Assembly: GCF_900104725.1 (NCBI RefSeq)
Contig: NZ_LT629758.1
Location: 1,054,001-1,118,000 of the forward strand
Reading direction: 5' to 3'
DNA length: 64,000 nucleotides
DNA from: Actinoplanes derwentensis
Lineage (GTDB): Bacteria > Actinomycetota > Actinomycetes > Mycobacteriales > Micromonosporaceae
A program made the translations under genes and the position numbers. Below are positions 48,484-57,442 of the stretch, piece after piece. The stretch's first letter is position 1; every line of letters begins with the position of its first letter. Under the pieces are notes generated by a model. The model did not search any database. It was given only the letters and a program-made list of their open reading frames with translations, and had not been told where the DNA came from.

Positions 48484-48893
48484 GTCCCCACTGTCGTCTT
48501 CACACGCGCGCTCGTCTGGCGACAATCGGACCCGGCGTTCGCCAGCGGGGTCGTCTCTGACCGCGCCCCGACAGCCGCCCGCAGCGACTGGTCGAACGAC
48601 GAGCGAACCGGAATCACCGGACAGTCTGGACCTCGCCGGGCCTCAACGAGTGGCACAGGATCACCAAGGCCCTCCGGCGTGGTGGCCAGGTGCAACTACC
48701 CATGGCTGACCTCGATCAGGTGGGTCAACAGAATCGGCCCGGGCGACGCTCCAGGTGTTCGCGTTGAATTACCGGGCGGGAGACACCGGGAGAACCGGGT
48801 TCGTTGGTGTGGTGTTCAACCGGGCGCCGTGCCGGTGTCGTGCGGGGTGGGCAACCATCGGTGGAGACGACATCGATCGATCGAGGTCTGGAC
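48484..48893. other. Intergenic region without a supported gene
   Basis: About 410 bp between the divergent SDR and the small membrane protein. One plus-strand stretch near 48637-48720 (NEWHRITKALRRGGQVQLP) looks protein-like but has no start or family and stops soon after. Nothing else is evident. Confidence 0.35.
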
Positions 48894-49064
48894 ATGTTCG
48901 TTCTGACAGTGGGCGCGCTCGCGCTGCTCGGTGGTACCACCTGGCTTGCTCTGCAGGAGTCGGTGGCCGCCGACCCGGACCGGCATCACCGGCTGACCGC
49001 GACCGGCCTGCTCCTGTGCCTGCTGACCGGCCTGGCCGCCGTGGCGGCAGCCATGCTGATCTGA
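48894..49064 (+). CDS. Small two-helix membrane protein
   Basis: A 56-residue frame from ATG 48894, MFVLTVGALALLGGTTWLAL then a charged turn (ESVAADPDRHHRL) and a second helix, LLLCLLTGLAAVAAAML. GAGG lies upstream at about 10 nt. A longer frame from 48804 exists but its first 30 residues look non-coding. No family is recognised. The 3' end including its stop codon is duplicated in the tandem repeat that follows. Confidence 0.45.
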   Translation: MFVLTVGALALLGGTTWLALQESVAADPDRHHRLTATGLLLCLLTGLAAVAAAMLI

Positions 49065-49116
49065 CCGTGAGAACGTGCCGGGCAGCCATGCTGACCTGAC
49101 CGCGGGAACGTGCCGG
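49047..49116. repeat. 35-bp tandem duplication
   Basis: Two adjacent 35-bp units (49047-49081 and 49082-49116) differ at three positions. The first includes the last codons and stop of the small membrane protein, so the second copy is non-coding. Confidence 0.85.
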
Positions 49117-49337
49117 CCCGCCGTACCGGAATGAAATCTGCTCGGATTTTGAACCGTCGGGTGGGGTGCCGCCGTAATGCCCTGTGGAAGTCCAGGTGGT
49201 TACGGAAGGGCGGGGCGGGTTTCGTGGCACCGGCACTCCACACGGAGTACTCGACTGACCCTGCGCAGTATCGGCGGCAGGGTGGGATTCCGCGGCAGCG
49301 TGTCGCGTTCGTCCAGACGGGCGAGGACGAAACGCCG

Positions 49338-50111
49338 ATGATGCCCGGCTCCGGACCGGACATGTATCAGACCGACTGGGCGCCGCGCCGCCGCCGTAAG
49401 GGCCGCCGCCGGGCCAAACGGACCGGTCGCACGGTGGCGCTGCTGGTGGCGGTCAGTGCGGTCGGCGCCGCCGTGGGCGGGGTCATCGCCGTCGGCGGGA
49501 CCGGGCTGCCGGGTACGGCACCGGTCACGGTCGACGCCGCGGTCCAGCAACGGCAGATCGTCCCGGAGGCCGCCAGCCGGGGCCGCGTGCGAGTATCGCC
49601 GGCGCCGTCGGCGTCGTCGAAGGCCGCGTCCACGAAGTCGGCCCAGGTCACCAAGTCGCCGGCGAAACCGCAACCGCCGGAGCCGGTGACCGGTCTCAGC
49701 CAGGCGCAGATGAACAACGCCGCGGTGATCGTGCGGGTCGCCCAGAAGCGCAAACTGCCCCGCCGGGCGATGCTGGTCGCGATGATGACCGGCCTGCAGG
49801 AGTCCAGCCTGCGTAACCTGGCCAACCCGACCGTCGCGGGCTCGCTGAGCCTGCCGCACGAGGACAGCGGCGACAACTTCGACTCGCTCGGTGTCTTCCA
49901 GCAGCGCCCGAGTCAGGGCTGGGGTTCGGTGAAGGAGCTGATGACGCCGAGTTACGCCGCGGGCGCCTTCTACGAGAAGCTGGTCGAGATCGACGACTGG
50001 GAGTCGAAGGATCTCGGTGAGGCGGCGCAGGCGGTGCAGCGGTCGGGGGTTCCGGACGGCTACGACAAGCATGAGGACCGGGCGGCCGAGGTCGTCGACG
50101 CGCTGTTGTGA
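49338..50111 (+). CDS. Membrane-anchored protein with a lysozyme-like FQQRPSQGWG domain
   Basis: A 257-residue protein. ATG 49338 gives a short N-terminus, a basic run (RRRRKGRRRAKR) and one membrane helix (VALLVAVSAVGAAVGGVIAV), then a Ser/Lys/Pro linker. The C-terminal domain (about 140-257) has AMLVAMMTGLQESSLRNLAN and DSLGVFQQRPSQGWGSVKEL, the same motif pair as in the FG-GAP protein at 13313. The spacing of the Glu-Ser and GxFQQRP motifs resembles lytic transglycosylases, so a role in peptidoglycan cleavage is inferred. A frame open upstream to 49110 is less convincing. A SARP gene begins 20 nt downstream. Confidence 0.75.
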   Translation: MMPGSGPDMYQTDWAPRRRRKGRRRAKRTGRTVALLVAVSAVGAAVGGVIAVGGTGLPGTAPVTVDAAVQQRQIVPEAASRGRVRVSPAPSASSKAASTKSAQVTKSPAKPQPPEPVTGLSQAQMNNAAVIVRVAQKRKLPRRAMLVAMMTGLQESSLRNLANPTVAGSLSLPHEDSGDNFDSLGVFQQRPSQGWGSVKELMTPSYAAGAFYEKLVEIDDWESKDLGEAAQAVQRSGVPDGYDKHEDRAAEVVDALL

Positions 50112-50119
50112 GTCAGGCG

Positions 50120-50131
50120 TAGGTTGGTCCG
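50120..50131 (+). promoter_or_regulatory. Leaderless promoter -10 (TAGGTT) of the second SARP gene
   Basis: TAGGTT at 50120-50125 is followed by 6 nt and the ATG at 50132. Confidence 0.55.
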
Positions 50132-53100
50132 ATGCGGCTGGACGCGTTCGGGGTTCTCACGGCCGAAGTGGATGGTCAACCGGTCAATCTGGGGCCGCTC
50201 AAGCAGCGCATGCTTCTCGGGTTGCTGCTGTGCGGGGCCGGTGCGGAGATCCCCTCCGAGGAGTTGATCGCGGCGCTGTGGAGTTCGCCGCCGCCGGCGT
50301 CGGCCGGAAACAACCTACGGACTTATGTGTACGGGTTGCGCAGAGTCCTCGGCAAGGACGTCATCACCGGCAACGGGCGCCCGGGCTACCGGTTCCAGGC
50401 CGGCGGGCTGGCGGTGGACGTCCTGGAGTTCGAGGAGTCGTGCCGCGCGGCGGAGGCGGCCACCGGCCCGGACGAGCAGCGTGCCGCTCTGACGGCCGCG
50501 GTGGCGCTGCGGCGAGGGCCGGCGTTCGCGGACATCGGTGAGTCGCGGGTGATCGCCGCCGAGGCGGCCCGGCTGGAGGAGCGCTGGCTGCTGGCCGTGG
50601 AGCAGCTCCGCGAGCTGGATCTGCGACAGGGCCGGGCCGAGGAGCTGGTGGGGGAGCTGACCGGACTGGTGGACCGTCACCCGTACCGGGAAAGGCTCAT
50701 CTCGCTCTTGATGCTGGCGTTGTATCGCTCGGGGCGGCAGACCGAGGCGCTGGCGGTCTATCGGCGGGCGGCGGCCACGCTCGCCGAGGAGTTGGCGGTG
50801 GAGCCGGGGCCGGAGCTGACCGAATTGCATCGGTCGATGCTGCGGCAGGACACCGGGCTGGACCGGCCGGCCCCGCCGGTGGCCACCACGTCGGTGCGGC
50901 CGGCCGAGATTCCGCCGGGGTCGGTGCATTTCACCGGGCGGATCCGGGAGAGTGACGCCCTGACCGCGGCGCTGGCGGCCGGCCGGAGTTCCCGGACGGT
51001 GCCGGTGATCGCGGTGGTGGGCCCGGCCGGGGTGGGCAAGACGTCGCTGGTGGTGGAGTGGTCCCAGCAGATCGCGCCGGAGTTCCCGGACGGGCAGATC
51101 TTCGCGGACCTGCGCGGGTTCAGTGCCGAGCCGGCGACCGGGACCGCGGACGCGCTACGGCGGCTGCTGTGGTCGCTCGGCGTGGAGGCGAACCGGGTGC
51201 CGGGGACAGTCGAGCAGGCGTCCGCGTTGCTGCGGTCGATGCTGTACAGCAAGCGGCTGCTGATGGTGCTGGACAACGTGAGTTCGGCGGCTCAGGTGGC
51301 GCCGCTGATGCCCGGCGGGCACGGCAACGCGGTCGTCGTCACCAGCCGTAGCCGGCTCGGCGGGCTGACCGCCCGGTACGGTCTGCAGCAGGTGCAACTC
51401 GACGCGCTGGCCGAGAACGAGGCGTTGTCGCTGGTGCGCCGGATCGTCGGGCCGCGCCGGTCGGAGGCCGAACCGGCCGCGGTCCGGGAGCTGGCCCTGC
51501 GGTGCGGGCACCTTCCGCTGGCGCTGTGCATCGCGGCGGCCAACATCGCCGAGGAACCGGCCCGCAGCATCGGCGACTACCTGGCCGCTTACCGGGACGG
51601 GATCTGGGTGCGCGCGCTGCGAGCGGCCGGCGACCCGGACCGTACCGTGGTGGCCGCTTTTGATCTGTCGTTGCGGCGTCTTACCGAGAGCCAGCAACGG
51701 CTGCTGATCCTGCTCGGCCTGGTGCCGGGGCCGAACTTCACGGCGGACGTCGCCGCGGCTCTGGCCGACGTCGATCTGATCACCGCCGAGGACGATCTGT
51801 TGCGGCTGGTCGACGCGCACCTGGTCCGGCGTACGGCGACGGCGCGTTTCGCTTTTCACGATCTGATTCGGGAGTACGCGCGAGGCAGGTCGGAGATGGT
51901 CGGGGAGAGGGACCGGGCTGCCGCACTGACCAGGCTCTACGCCTTCTACCGGGACATGTCGGACGTGGCGGACCGGGTGCTGCAGCCCGGGGCGCTGCGG
52001 CTGCCGATGCAACGCCGGATCATGAAGACCGACCGGCAGGCCGCCCAGACCTGGTTCGCCGAGGAACGTGACAACCTGGTCGCCGCCTGCCGGGCCGGTG
52101 TCGAACCCGAGGTGACCACCCGCCTTGCGGACGCCACCGCCGGATACCTGTGGACCCGGGTCGACCTGGACGCCTGGTCGTCGATCGCCGAGGCGGAGGC
52201 GCACGCGGCCACCGCCACCGGGGACGTGCAGGCCTCGGCCGCCGCGGAGATCGCCCTGGCCCGGATCGCCGACGCCCGGTGCGACTTCACCGCCGGGGTG
52301 GCCCGCTACGGCGCCGCGGTGGAACTGGCCCGCAAGGCGCGCTGGCGTGAGGGTGAGGGGGTTGCGCTCGGGTCGATGGCGGCACTGCACGGCGAGCTGG
52401 GCAACCCTGATCTCGCGGTACGCCAGCTGCAGGCCGCTCGGGTGATCAACCAGGAGATCGGGTCCCGTCTGCAGGAGGGCCGGACCCTGCTGCTGATGGG
52501 CGCCTACCGGGTCGACCAGGGCGAACTGGACCTGGCCGAGGACCTGTTCAGGCAGGCCATGGCGTTGATCGAGCAGGAGGGCTCGCGGATCGGCCGGGCC
52601 ATCATCCTGGACAACATGGCCGAACTCGCCCTGATGCGGCGCCGGTTCGACGAGGCCGCCGGTCACGCCGAGGAAGCGGTCCGGATCTGCGACGAGATCA
52701 ACCACGTCGCCTGCAAGATCTCGTCGACCGTCGCGCTGTCGGCCGTACATCGGGGCCGGGGTGACGCGGCGGCGGCTCTGCCGTTCGCGCAGCGGGCCCT
52801 CGCCATGTCGACCACGCCGGACGCCCGGGATCTGGGCGTCGCCCTGCACGAGACGGCCGAGGTGTACGACGCGCTGGGTGAGCCGGTGCGGGCGGTCGAA
52901 TACCACCGGGCCGCGTACCGGCTGACCAACGACGCCCAGACCCGCTGGCTGGGCATCTCGCACGCGATCGCGCTCGGGCTGGCCGAGGCGCGCCTGCCGG
53001 TGTCGGGTGACCGCCCGGCCCCGCCCGATCTGGATCAGGCGCTGGCCGACGCCAGGGACTGCGGGTACCGCGGTCTGGAAGGTGCCGCCCTGGCCGCGCT

Positions 53101-53233
53101 GGCCGAAGTCCACGGGGACGCCGATCAGGCCTGGCAGGCGCGGAAACTGCAGAGCGAGTCCGGCTGGCGTACCGACCCGCGCCTGCTGGACGCACTGGTG
53201 GCCGGCGCGGAAGGTGCTCCGCGCCGGCCGTGA
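50132..53233 (+). CDS. AfsR/SARP-family regulator, second copy
   Basis: A 1033-residue activator. MRLDAFGVLTAEVDGQPVNL opens the winged helix (about 1-90), followed by the BTAD (about 95-240; YRERLISLLMLALYRSGRQT), an NB-ARC ATPase with P-loop VVGPAGVGKTSLVVEWSQQI (about 295) and LLMVLDNVSSAAQV, and long TPR-type helices from about 620. It appears leaderless. It lies 20 nt after the FQQRPSQGWG protein and 3 nt before the end of the convergent secreted gene at 53237. It probably controls its neighbours or a distant metabolite cluster. Confidence 0.9.
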   Translation: MRLDAFGVLTAEVDGQPVNLGPLKQRMLLGLLLCGAGAEIPSEELIAALWSSPPPASAGNNLRTYVYGLRRVLGKDVITGNGRPGYRFQAGGLAVDVLEFEESCRAAEAATGPDEQRAALTAAVALRRGPAFADIGESRVIAAEAARLEERWLLAVEQLRELDLRQGRAEELVGELTGLVDRHPYRERLISLLMLALYRSGRQTEALAVYRRAAATLAEELAVEPGPELTELHRSMLRQDTGLDRPAPPVATTSVRPAEIPPGSVHFTGRIRESDALTAALAAGRSSRTVPVIAVVGPAGVGKTSLVVEWSQQIAPEFPDGQIFADLRGFSAEPATGTADALRRLLWSLGVEANRVPGTVEQASALLRSMLYSKRLLMVLDNVSSAAQVAPLMPGGHGNAVVVTSRSRLGGLTARYGLQQVQLDALAENEALSLVRRIVGPRRSEAEPAAVRELALRCGHLPLALCIAAANIAEEPARSIGDYLAAYRDGIWVRALRAAGDPDRTVVAAFDLSLRRLTESQQRLLILLGLVPGPNFTADVAAALADVDLITAEDDLLRLVDAHLVRRTATARFAFHDLIREYARGRSEMVGERDRAAALTRLYAFYRDMSDVADRVLQPGALRLPMQRRIMKTDRQAAQTWFAEERDNLVAACRAGVEPEVTTRLADATAGYLWTRVDLDAWSSIAEAEAHAATATGDVQASAAAEIALARIADARCDFTAGVARYGAAVELARKARWREGEGVALGSMAALHGELGNPDLAVRQLQAARVINQEIGSRLQEGRTLLLMGAYRVDQGELDLAEDLFRQAMALIEQEGSRIGRAIILDNMAELALMRRRFDEAAGHAEEAVRICDEINHVACKISSTVALSAVHRGRGDAAAALPFAQRALAMSTTPDARDLGVALHETAEVYDALGEPVRAVEYHRAAYRLTNDAQTRWLGISHAIALGLAEARLPVSGDRPAPPDLDQALADARDCGYRGLEGAALAALAEVHGDADQAWQARKLQSESGWRTDPRLLDALVAGAEGAPRRP

Positions 53234-53236
53234 ACG

Positions 53237-53677
53237 TCACCTGGTGCTGAGGGTCGCCCGGATCGCGACCGGGTGCGTGGTGCGGGCCTCGACGTCGATG
53301 GTGACCGCCCGGGTGGTGCGGTTCTTCCAGTAGAGGCGCTTGATGCCGTTCGGCGCGAGCTGCACGGCCGGGCTGGCCACCACTCGCCCGGTGGCCCGGT
53401 CCTTGATCCGGAACTGGACCCGGCGGCCAGACGAGCTGTTCAGAGCCAGGAAGACCTGCTGGTTGCGGCTGACCTTGACCCCGTCACCGGTGCACTTGGT
53501 CCAGGTCGCGGCCCGCCGGACCGTACAGCCGATCCGTTTGGTCACGGCCTTCGCGGTGACCGCGGACGCCGTGGTGACCGTGGGCGCCGCCGGTGCGGCC
53601 TGGGCCGGGGCTCCGACCGCCAAGGCGGCGGCGAGGAGCGTGACGATGATGCCGGCGCGGTTCCCGATGGGCGTCAT
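53237..53677 (-). CDS. Secreted protein of unknown function (second gene of a coupled pair)
   Basis: A 146-residue exported protein. The signal peptide MTPIGNRAGIIVTLLAAALA ends near AQA; the mature part is basic and beta-rich with two cysteines (IGCTVRRAATWTKCTGD) and the segment VQFRIKDRATGRVVASPAVQ. No family is recognised. Its ATG shares one base with the stop of the upstream gene (TGATG), so the two are translated together and probably act together outside the cell. Confidence 0.75.
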   Translation of the reverse strand: MTPIGNRAGIIVTLLAAALAVGAPAQAAPAAPTVTTASAVTAKAVTKRIGCTVRRAATWTKCTGDGVKVSRNQQVFLALNSSSGRRVQFRIKDRATGRVVASPAVQLAPNGIKRLYWKNRTTRAVTIDVEARTTHPVAIRATLSTR

Positions 53678-54321
53678 CAGACGTTCTTGATCTTGCCGCG
53701 GTACGTGTACTTACCGTTGCCGTAGAGCCCGAACGAGCCCTCGACCCCGTTGCCACCGATGCAGCCCAACTTCGGGACGCACTGGTGCCAGATGCCGGTG
53801 ACGGTGACCGCGAGGCTGTAGTGGTTCGCCCGGGTCCAGACCTTCGCCGCCTTCACGCTCTTGATCCGGACACCCGGGTACTCGCCGTGACCCTTGAGGT
53901 AACCGGTCGTGGTTCCCTTGTTGAGAATCTTCTTGCCGTTGTACGTCCAGGCCGCGGTCAGGTGGAACTCGAAGCCGTTACCGACGCTCAGGAACGACTT
54001 GACCTTCACGTACCGATCGACCTTCTTGGTCTTCCACTTCTTCACGGCCGTGACCGTGACCTTCTCGGTGACCTTCGCACTGGTCACGTCCAGGGTCTGC
54101 GCGGCCAGGTCCGGCCGGGTCAGCAGAGCGGTCCGCTGCGCGCCACTGTAGACACCGGCGTCCGCTCCGGCCGCCACGATCTGGTAGAACTGCACGTCGC
54201 TGAGGGCGACGGGCTTACTCGGAACAGCGGCACTGGCGGCCCCCGGAGCAGCGACCAGAGTGCCGGCCATGGCGACCAGCCCAGCGGTGACACAGGCGAG
54301 CCGGATGAATGTTCTACGCAT
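53677..54321 (-). CDS. Secreted protein of unknown function (first gene of a coupled pair)
   Basis: A 214-residue exported protein. ATG 54321 (MRRTFIRLACVTAGLVAMAG) is chosen because GGAAGG precedes it by 8 nt and a signal peptide follows; a start at 54354 would add 11 residues. The mature region is very Lys-rich (VKKWKTKKVDRYVKVKSFLS) and beta-rich, with two cysteines near the end (HQCVPKLGCIGGNG). No family is recognised. It is coupled to the gene at 53237. Confidence 0.75.
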   Translation of the reverse strand: MRRTFIRLACVTAGLVAMAGTLVAAPGAASAAVPSKPVALSDVQFYQIVAAGADAGVYSGAQRTALLTRPDLAAQTLDVTSAKVTEKVTVTAVKKWKTKKVDRYVKVKSFLSVGNGFEFHLTAAWTYNGKKILNKGTTTGYLKGHGEYPGVRIKSVKAAKVWTRANHYSLAVTVTGIWHQCVPKLGCIGGNGVEGSFGLYGNGKYTYRGKIKNV

Positions 54322-54391
54322 CGACGATGCCTTCCGTTGTGGATTTCCCGACATCCACGAACTTAGGTATCCGCTGTATACGCCCCGTATA

Positions 54392-54531
54392 TCATCTGTA
54401 CGCCGCTGCCCCCATGCGTTCGTGGAGGGCCCGAAGCTCGGTGCCGCCTGCCTGGCGGCGGGAACGGTCCAGCAGGAGCCGGATGGCGGCGGCCAGCTCG
54501 GGACACGTGCGCACGTGCTGCGGCGCGACGC
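54392..54531 (-). pseudogene. Short minus-strand relic beside the repeat
   Basis: The frame VRTCPELAAAIRLLLDRSRR and then QAGGTELRALHERMGAAAYR ends at 54392. It looks like the helical start of a DNA-binding (helix-turn-helix) protein cut off early, adjoining the dispersed repeat. Start and function are uncertain. Confidence 0.3.
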
Positions 54532-54660
54532 GTCGTCCTTTGTTCGGGTCGTGCTCGCGGCGTTGCGGGCACACTGATGACTTCGGTCCGGCCCGGGAAG
54601 CGGTGATCGCAGACCCGGTGCGTGATCGTTTCGGATCGGTTGCCAGGATCACGGCATGTC
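54532..54660. repeat. Dispersed repeat, copy 2 (matches 29302-29430)
   Basis: Identical to copy 1 over 54532-54650. It contains the same hairpin (54551-54572) and CAGGAT (54644-54649) located 6 nt before ATG 54656, here driving the histidine kinase. The sequence on the other side of the repeat differs from copy 1, so about 129 bp was moved as a unit. Confidence 0.9.
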
Positions 54661-55918
54661 ACCGGAGCTTGGAGAGCGCCGCTCGCTGGAGCCTGGCGAG
54701 CGGCGCTCATCGGAGCCTGGCGAGCGTTGCGAGGTGGCGGGAGTCTCGGAGCAGCGCACGTTTCTCGCCGCGCGGATCGACCGGTGGGGGCGGGAGCGGC
54801 CCAGCTCGCAGGACCTTCTGGTCGCCGGGCTGATGTGGCTGTTCCTCGGGTTGCCGGGGCTGGCGCTGGCCGGGGTCACCGGGCTGGCCGTGGGCACGCT
54901 GACGATCGGGGCGCTGGCGTTGCGGCGGCGGTCTCCGGTGGGGGTGCTGGGGTGGTCGGTGGGCGTGTTCGCCGTACAACTGCTGGTGGTCCCGATTCCG
55001 CTGCCGGCCAACGCGGCGCAGGCGGTGGTCGTCTACACCGTGGCCGCCCACGTCGGCTCGTCGGCCGTACGAACGCTGGCTCTGGGTCTGGGGGTCCTCG
55101 GGTCTCTGGCCGGTGGGTTCCGGTGGAGCACCCCGCCCCGGTACCTGCCGAACGCACTGGTGATCGGCGTGATCCTCGCGGTCTGCACAGCGCTGATCTG
55201 GGTGATCGGGGAGCTGGTGCGCGGTGGGCGGGTCAACACGGCGGCGCTGCACGAGGCCCTGCGCCGGCAGGAACGCCTGGTGGCCCAGCAGCGGCGGGTG
55301 CTCGCGGCCGCGGAGATCCACGACATCGTGGCGCACTCGCTCACCGTGGTGATCGTGCAGGCCGACGCAGCCGCGTATGCCGCCGAGCACGGGCGGTCGT
55401 GGCAGCGGGCCGACGCGGGCGCGGCGCTCACCACGGTCGCGGGTACGGCCCGGACGGCTCTCGCCGAGGTTCGCGGGGTGATCGAGATGCTGCACCGGCC
55501 GGAGCCCGCCGAACAATCGCCGGGTGCCGCGGTGACCTGGGACCAAGTGCGCCGGTTGATCGAGTCGGTGCGGGCCGCCGGCCTGCCGGTCGACCACACG
55601 GGCGCACCCGCGTGGTTCGACGAGCTGCCGGGCGAGGTCCGGCTCACGGTGTTCCGTGCGGTCCGCGAGGCGTTGACGAACGTCCTCAAACACGCCGGCG
55701 CCGGAGCCACCGCCGAGCTGACGTTCGACCGTGACGGTGACACGGTCCGCGTGCGTGTCGAGGACGACGGCCCGGCCGGGAACACGCCGGTGGAGCCGGG
55801 GCACGGCCTGACCGGGCTGCGGGAACGGCTGCGCCCGCTGGACGGGGTGCTGACGGCCGGGCCCCGGCTGTCCGGCGGGTTCGCCGTCGACGTCACGATC
55901 CCGGGAGGACGGCGATGA
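54656..55918 (+). CDS. NarL-type sensor histidine kinase
   Basis: A 420-residue membrane kinase. The N-terminus has three 8-residue repeats (SPELGERR, SLEPGERR, SSEPGERC) encoded by 24-bp DNA repeats, apparently an add-on. Then come about five transmembrane helices (AGLMWLFLGLPGLALAGVTG) and a coiled region. The phospho-acceptor His is in EIHDIVAHSLTVVIVQ (about residue 222); the N box is FRAVREALTNVLKHAG and the G box EPGHGLTGLRERLRPL. The ATG is dictated by the repeat-borne promoter, but the ancestral start was probably further in, near residue 30. Its stop overlaps the response regulator start. Confidence 0.88.
   Translation: MSPELGERRSLEPGERRSSEPGERCEVAGVSEQRTFLAARIDRWGRERPSSQDLLVAGLMWLFLGLPGLALAGVTGLAVGTLTIGALALRRRSPVGVLGWSVGVFAVQLLVVPIPLPANAAQAVVVYTVAAHVGSSAVRTLALGLGVLGSLAGGFRWSTPPRYLPNALVIGVILAVCTALIWVIGELVRGGRVNTAALHEALRRQERLVAQQRRVLAAAEIHDIVAHSLTVVIVQADAAAYAAEHGRSWQRADAGAALTTVAGTARTALAEVRGVIEMLHRPEPAEQSPGAAVTWDQVRRLIESVRAAGLPVDHTGAPAWFDELPGEVRLTVFRAVREALTNVLKHAGAGATAELTFDRDGDTVRVRVEDDGPAGNTPVEPGHGLTGLRERLRPLDGVLTAGPRLSGGFAVDVTIPGGRR
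54659..54730 (+). repeat. Three 24-bp tandem repeats in the kinase 5' end
   Basis: Units at 54659, 54683 and 54707 each encode S-x-E-x-G-E-R-R/C. Copy 1 of the dispersed repeat has only one related unit, so the array expanded at this site. Confidence 0.8.
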
Positions 55919-56580
55919 GCGGCGGGCCGATCCGGGTGTTCCTGGTCGACGACCAGGAACTGGTCCGGACCGGATTCGAGCTGATCCTGGGTACGACATC
56001 CGACCTGCTCGTGGTCGGTTCGGCCGGGGACGCGGCGACCGCGATCGCCCGGCTCAGCACCACCGCCCCGCGGGCCGACGTCGTCCTGATGGACATCCGG
56101 ATGCCCGGAATGGACGGTGTCACGGCCACCCGGCATCTGACGGCGCTCCCGGACCCGCCGCGAGTGGTCATGCTGACCACGTTCGACGCGGACGATCTGC
56201 TGGTCGCGGCGTTACGGGCGGGTGCGGCCGGCTACCTGCTCAAGGACGCGGGCGCCGCCGAGCTGGTGGCCGCGGTCCGGGCCGCCGCCGCGGGTGAGGC
56301 GCCGGTGTCACCCCGGCTGGTGCGCCACCTGATCGACTCCTTCCTGCTGTCCGCCCCGCCGGAACCGGCCCGCCGTCCGGCTCATCCCGGCCTGGAGCGG
56401 CTCACCGGGCGGGAGCGGGAGATCCTGGCAGCGGTGGGTCTCGGCCTGACCAACACCGAGATCGCGGTACGCCTGTCGGTGGCCGAGTCGACCGTCAAGA
56501 CCCATCTGGGGTCGGTGCTGCGCAAGCTCGGCATCCGGGATCGGGTGCAGGCCGTCATCGTCGCGCAGACGATCGGCTGA
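55915..56580 (+). CDS. NarL/LuxR-family response regulator
   Basis: A 221-residue partner of the upstream kinase. The receiver domain has VFLVDDQELVRTGFELILGT and the phosphorylated Asp in DVVLMDIRMPGMDG (about residue 60), plus the Lys in GYLLKDAG. The C-terminal LuxR helix-turn-helix is LTGREREILAAVGLGLTNTE followed by IAVRLSVAESTVKTHLGSVL. The ATG at 55915 overlaps the kinase stop (ATGA). The 3' end overlaps the convergent CPBP gene by 26 bp. Confidence 0.92.
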   Translation: MSGGPIRVFLVDDQELVRTGFELILGTTSDLLVVGSAGDAATAIARLSTTAPRADVVLMDIRMPGMDGVTATRHLTALPDPPRVVMLTTFDADDLLVAALRAGAAGYLLKDAGAAELVAAVRAAAAGEAPVSPRLVRHLIDSFLLSAPPEPARRPAHPGLERLTGREREILAAVGLGLTNTEIAVRLSVAESTVKTHLGSVLRKLGIRDRVQAVIVAQTIG

Positions 56581-57340
56581 CGGCGAGCACCGCGACACAC
56601 GCGGCGGTGCCGAGCAGCACGAACAGTCCGGTGTCCCCGGCCAGGTATTCGTCGACGAGCGCCGGCCGGTCCGTCGTGATGACGTGGGCGCCCAGCATCG
56701 CGAAGGTGGCGTTGTGGGCGAAGTGGGCCAGCACCGCCGGCCAGACACTGCCGGTGTCGTCACGGAACCGGCCGAACAGCAGGGAGAACACCAGCACCGA
56801 GGCGGCGAACAGCGGCAGGACCAGCCAGAGTGACCCGTCGGCGTGGTAGTACGGGGTGAACACGATGTACGGCACGTGCCAGGCCACCCACACCACGCCG
56901 ACCGCCAGCCGCGCCGCCCGCTCGCCGAGGAACCTCAGCCGTGGTTGCAGATAGCCGCGCCAGCCGAGTTCCTCGGCGAACGCCAGCAGCGGCCCGGTGA
57001 CGCACAGCGCCAGCAGGTCGGTGGCCCACGCGCCGTCCGGCAGGGTCAGCCGGGCGAACCCGGCGGCGGCGACCGCACCGGTGGCGACGACCGAGACCCC
57101 CGTGGTGGTCAGCAGGACGAGGGTCCAGGAGCGCACCCCGAGCCGGGCGAGCCCGAGCCGCCGCCAGCCCGCCCGGGAGTGCCCTTCGCGGGTCACCGCG
57201 AGCATCATCACCAGCGTGACCAGAAGTGGTGACAACGCCAGCAGGAGCCCGCCGGCGACGGTGGCCGTGCCCGCGGAGACCGCGAGGACGAGCACGATGA
57301 AGGTGATCGCGGTGGCGCGATCGGAGAGGTTCACGAACAT
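56555..57340 (-). CDS. CPBP-family intramembrane metalloprotease
   Basis: A 261-residue polytopic membrane protein. ATG 57340 (MFVNLSDRATAITFIVLVLA) is chosen over the longer frame from 57379, whose first 13 residues do not look coding. The family motifs are intact: EELGWRGYLQPRLRFL (EExxxR), WVAWHVPYIVF (FxxxH-type) and HFAHNATFAM (HxxxN/B). CPBP proteases cleave or modify membrane or prenylated proteins, and some give bacteriocin immunity. Here the convergent two-component system is the only contextual hint. Confidence 0.87.
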   Translation of the reverse strand: MFVNLSDRATAITFIVLVLAVSAGTATVAGGLLLALSPLLVTLVMMLAVTREGHSRAGWRRLGLARLGVRSWTLVLLTTTGVSVVATGAVAAAGFARLTLPDGAWATDLLALCVTGPLLAFAEELGWRGYLQPRLRFLGERAARLAVGVVWVAWHVPYIVFTPYYHADGSLWLVLPLFAASVLVFSLLFGRFRDDTGSVWPAVLAHFAHNATFAMLGAHVITTDRPALVDEYLAGDTGLFVLLGTAACVAVLAVSRSSARR

Positions 57341-57442
57341 GCGCCAAGTCTTCGGATTCCGGGCCCGGCAGGCTTCCACCCCGGATCGGATCTTCCCGGC
57401 GCTCCTGGTCCCCCGGGACTAGTACCGCGGTCGGGCCACCGG

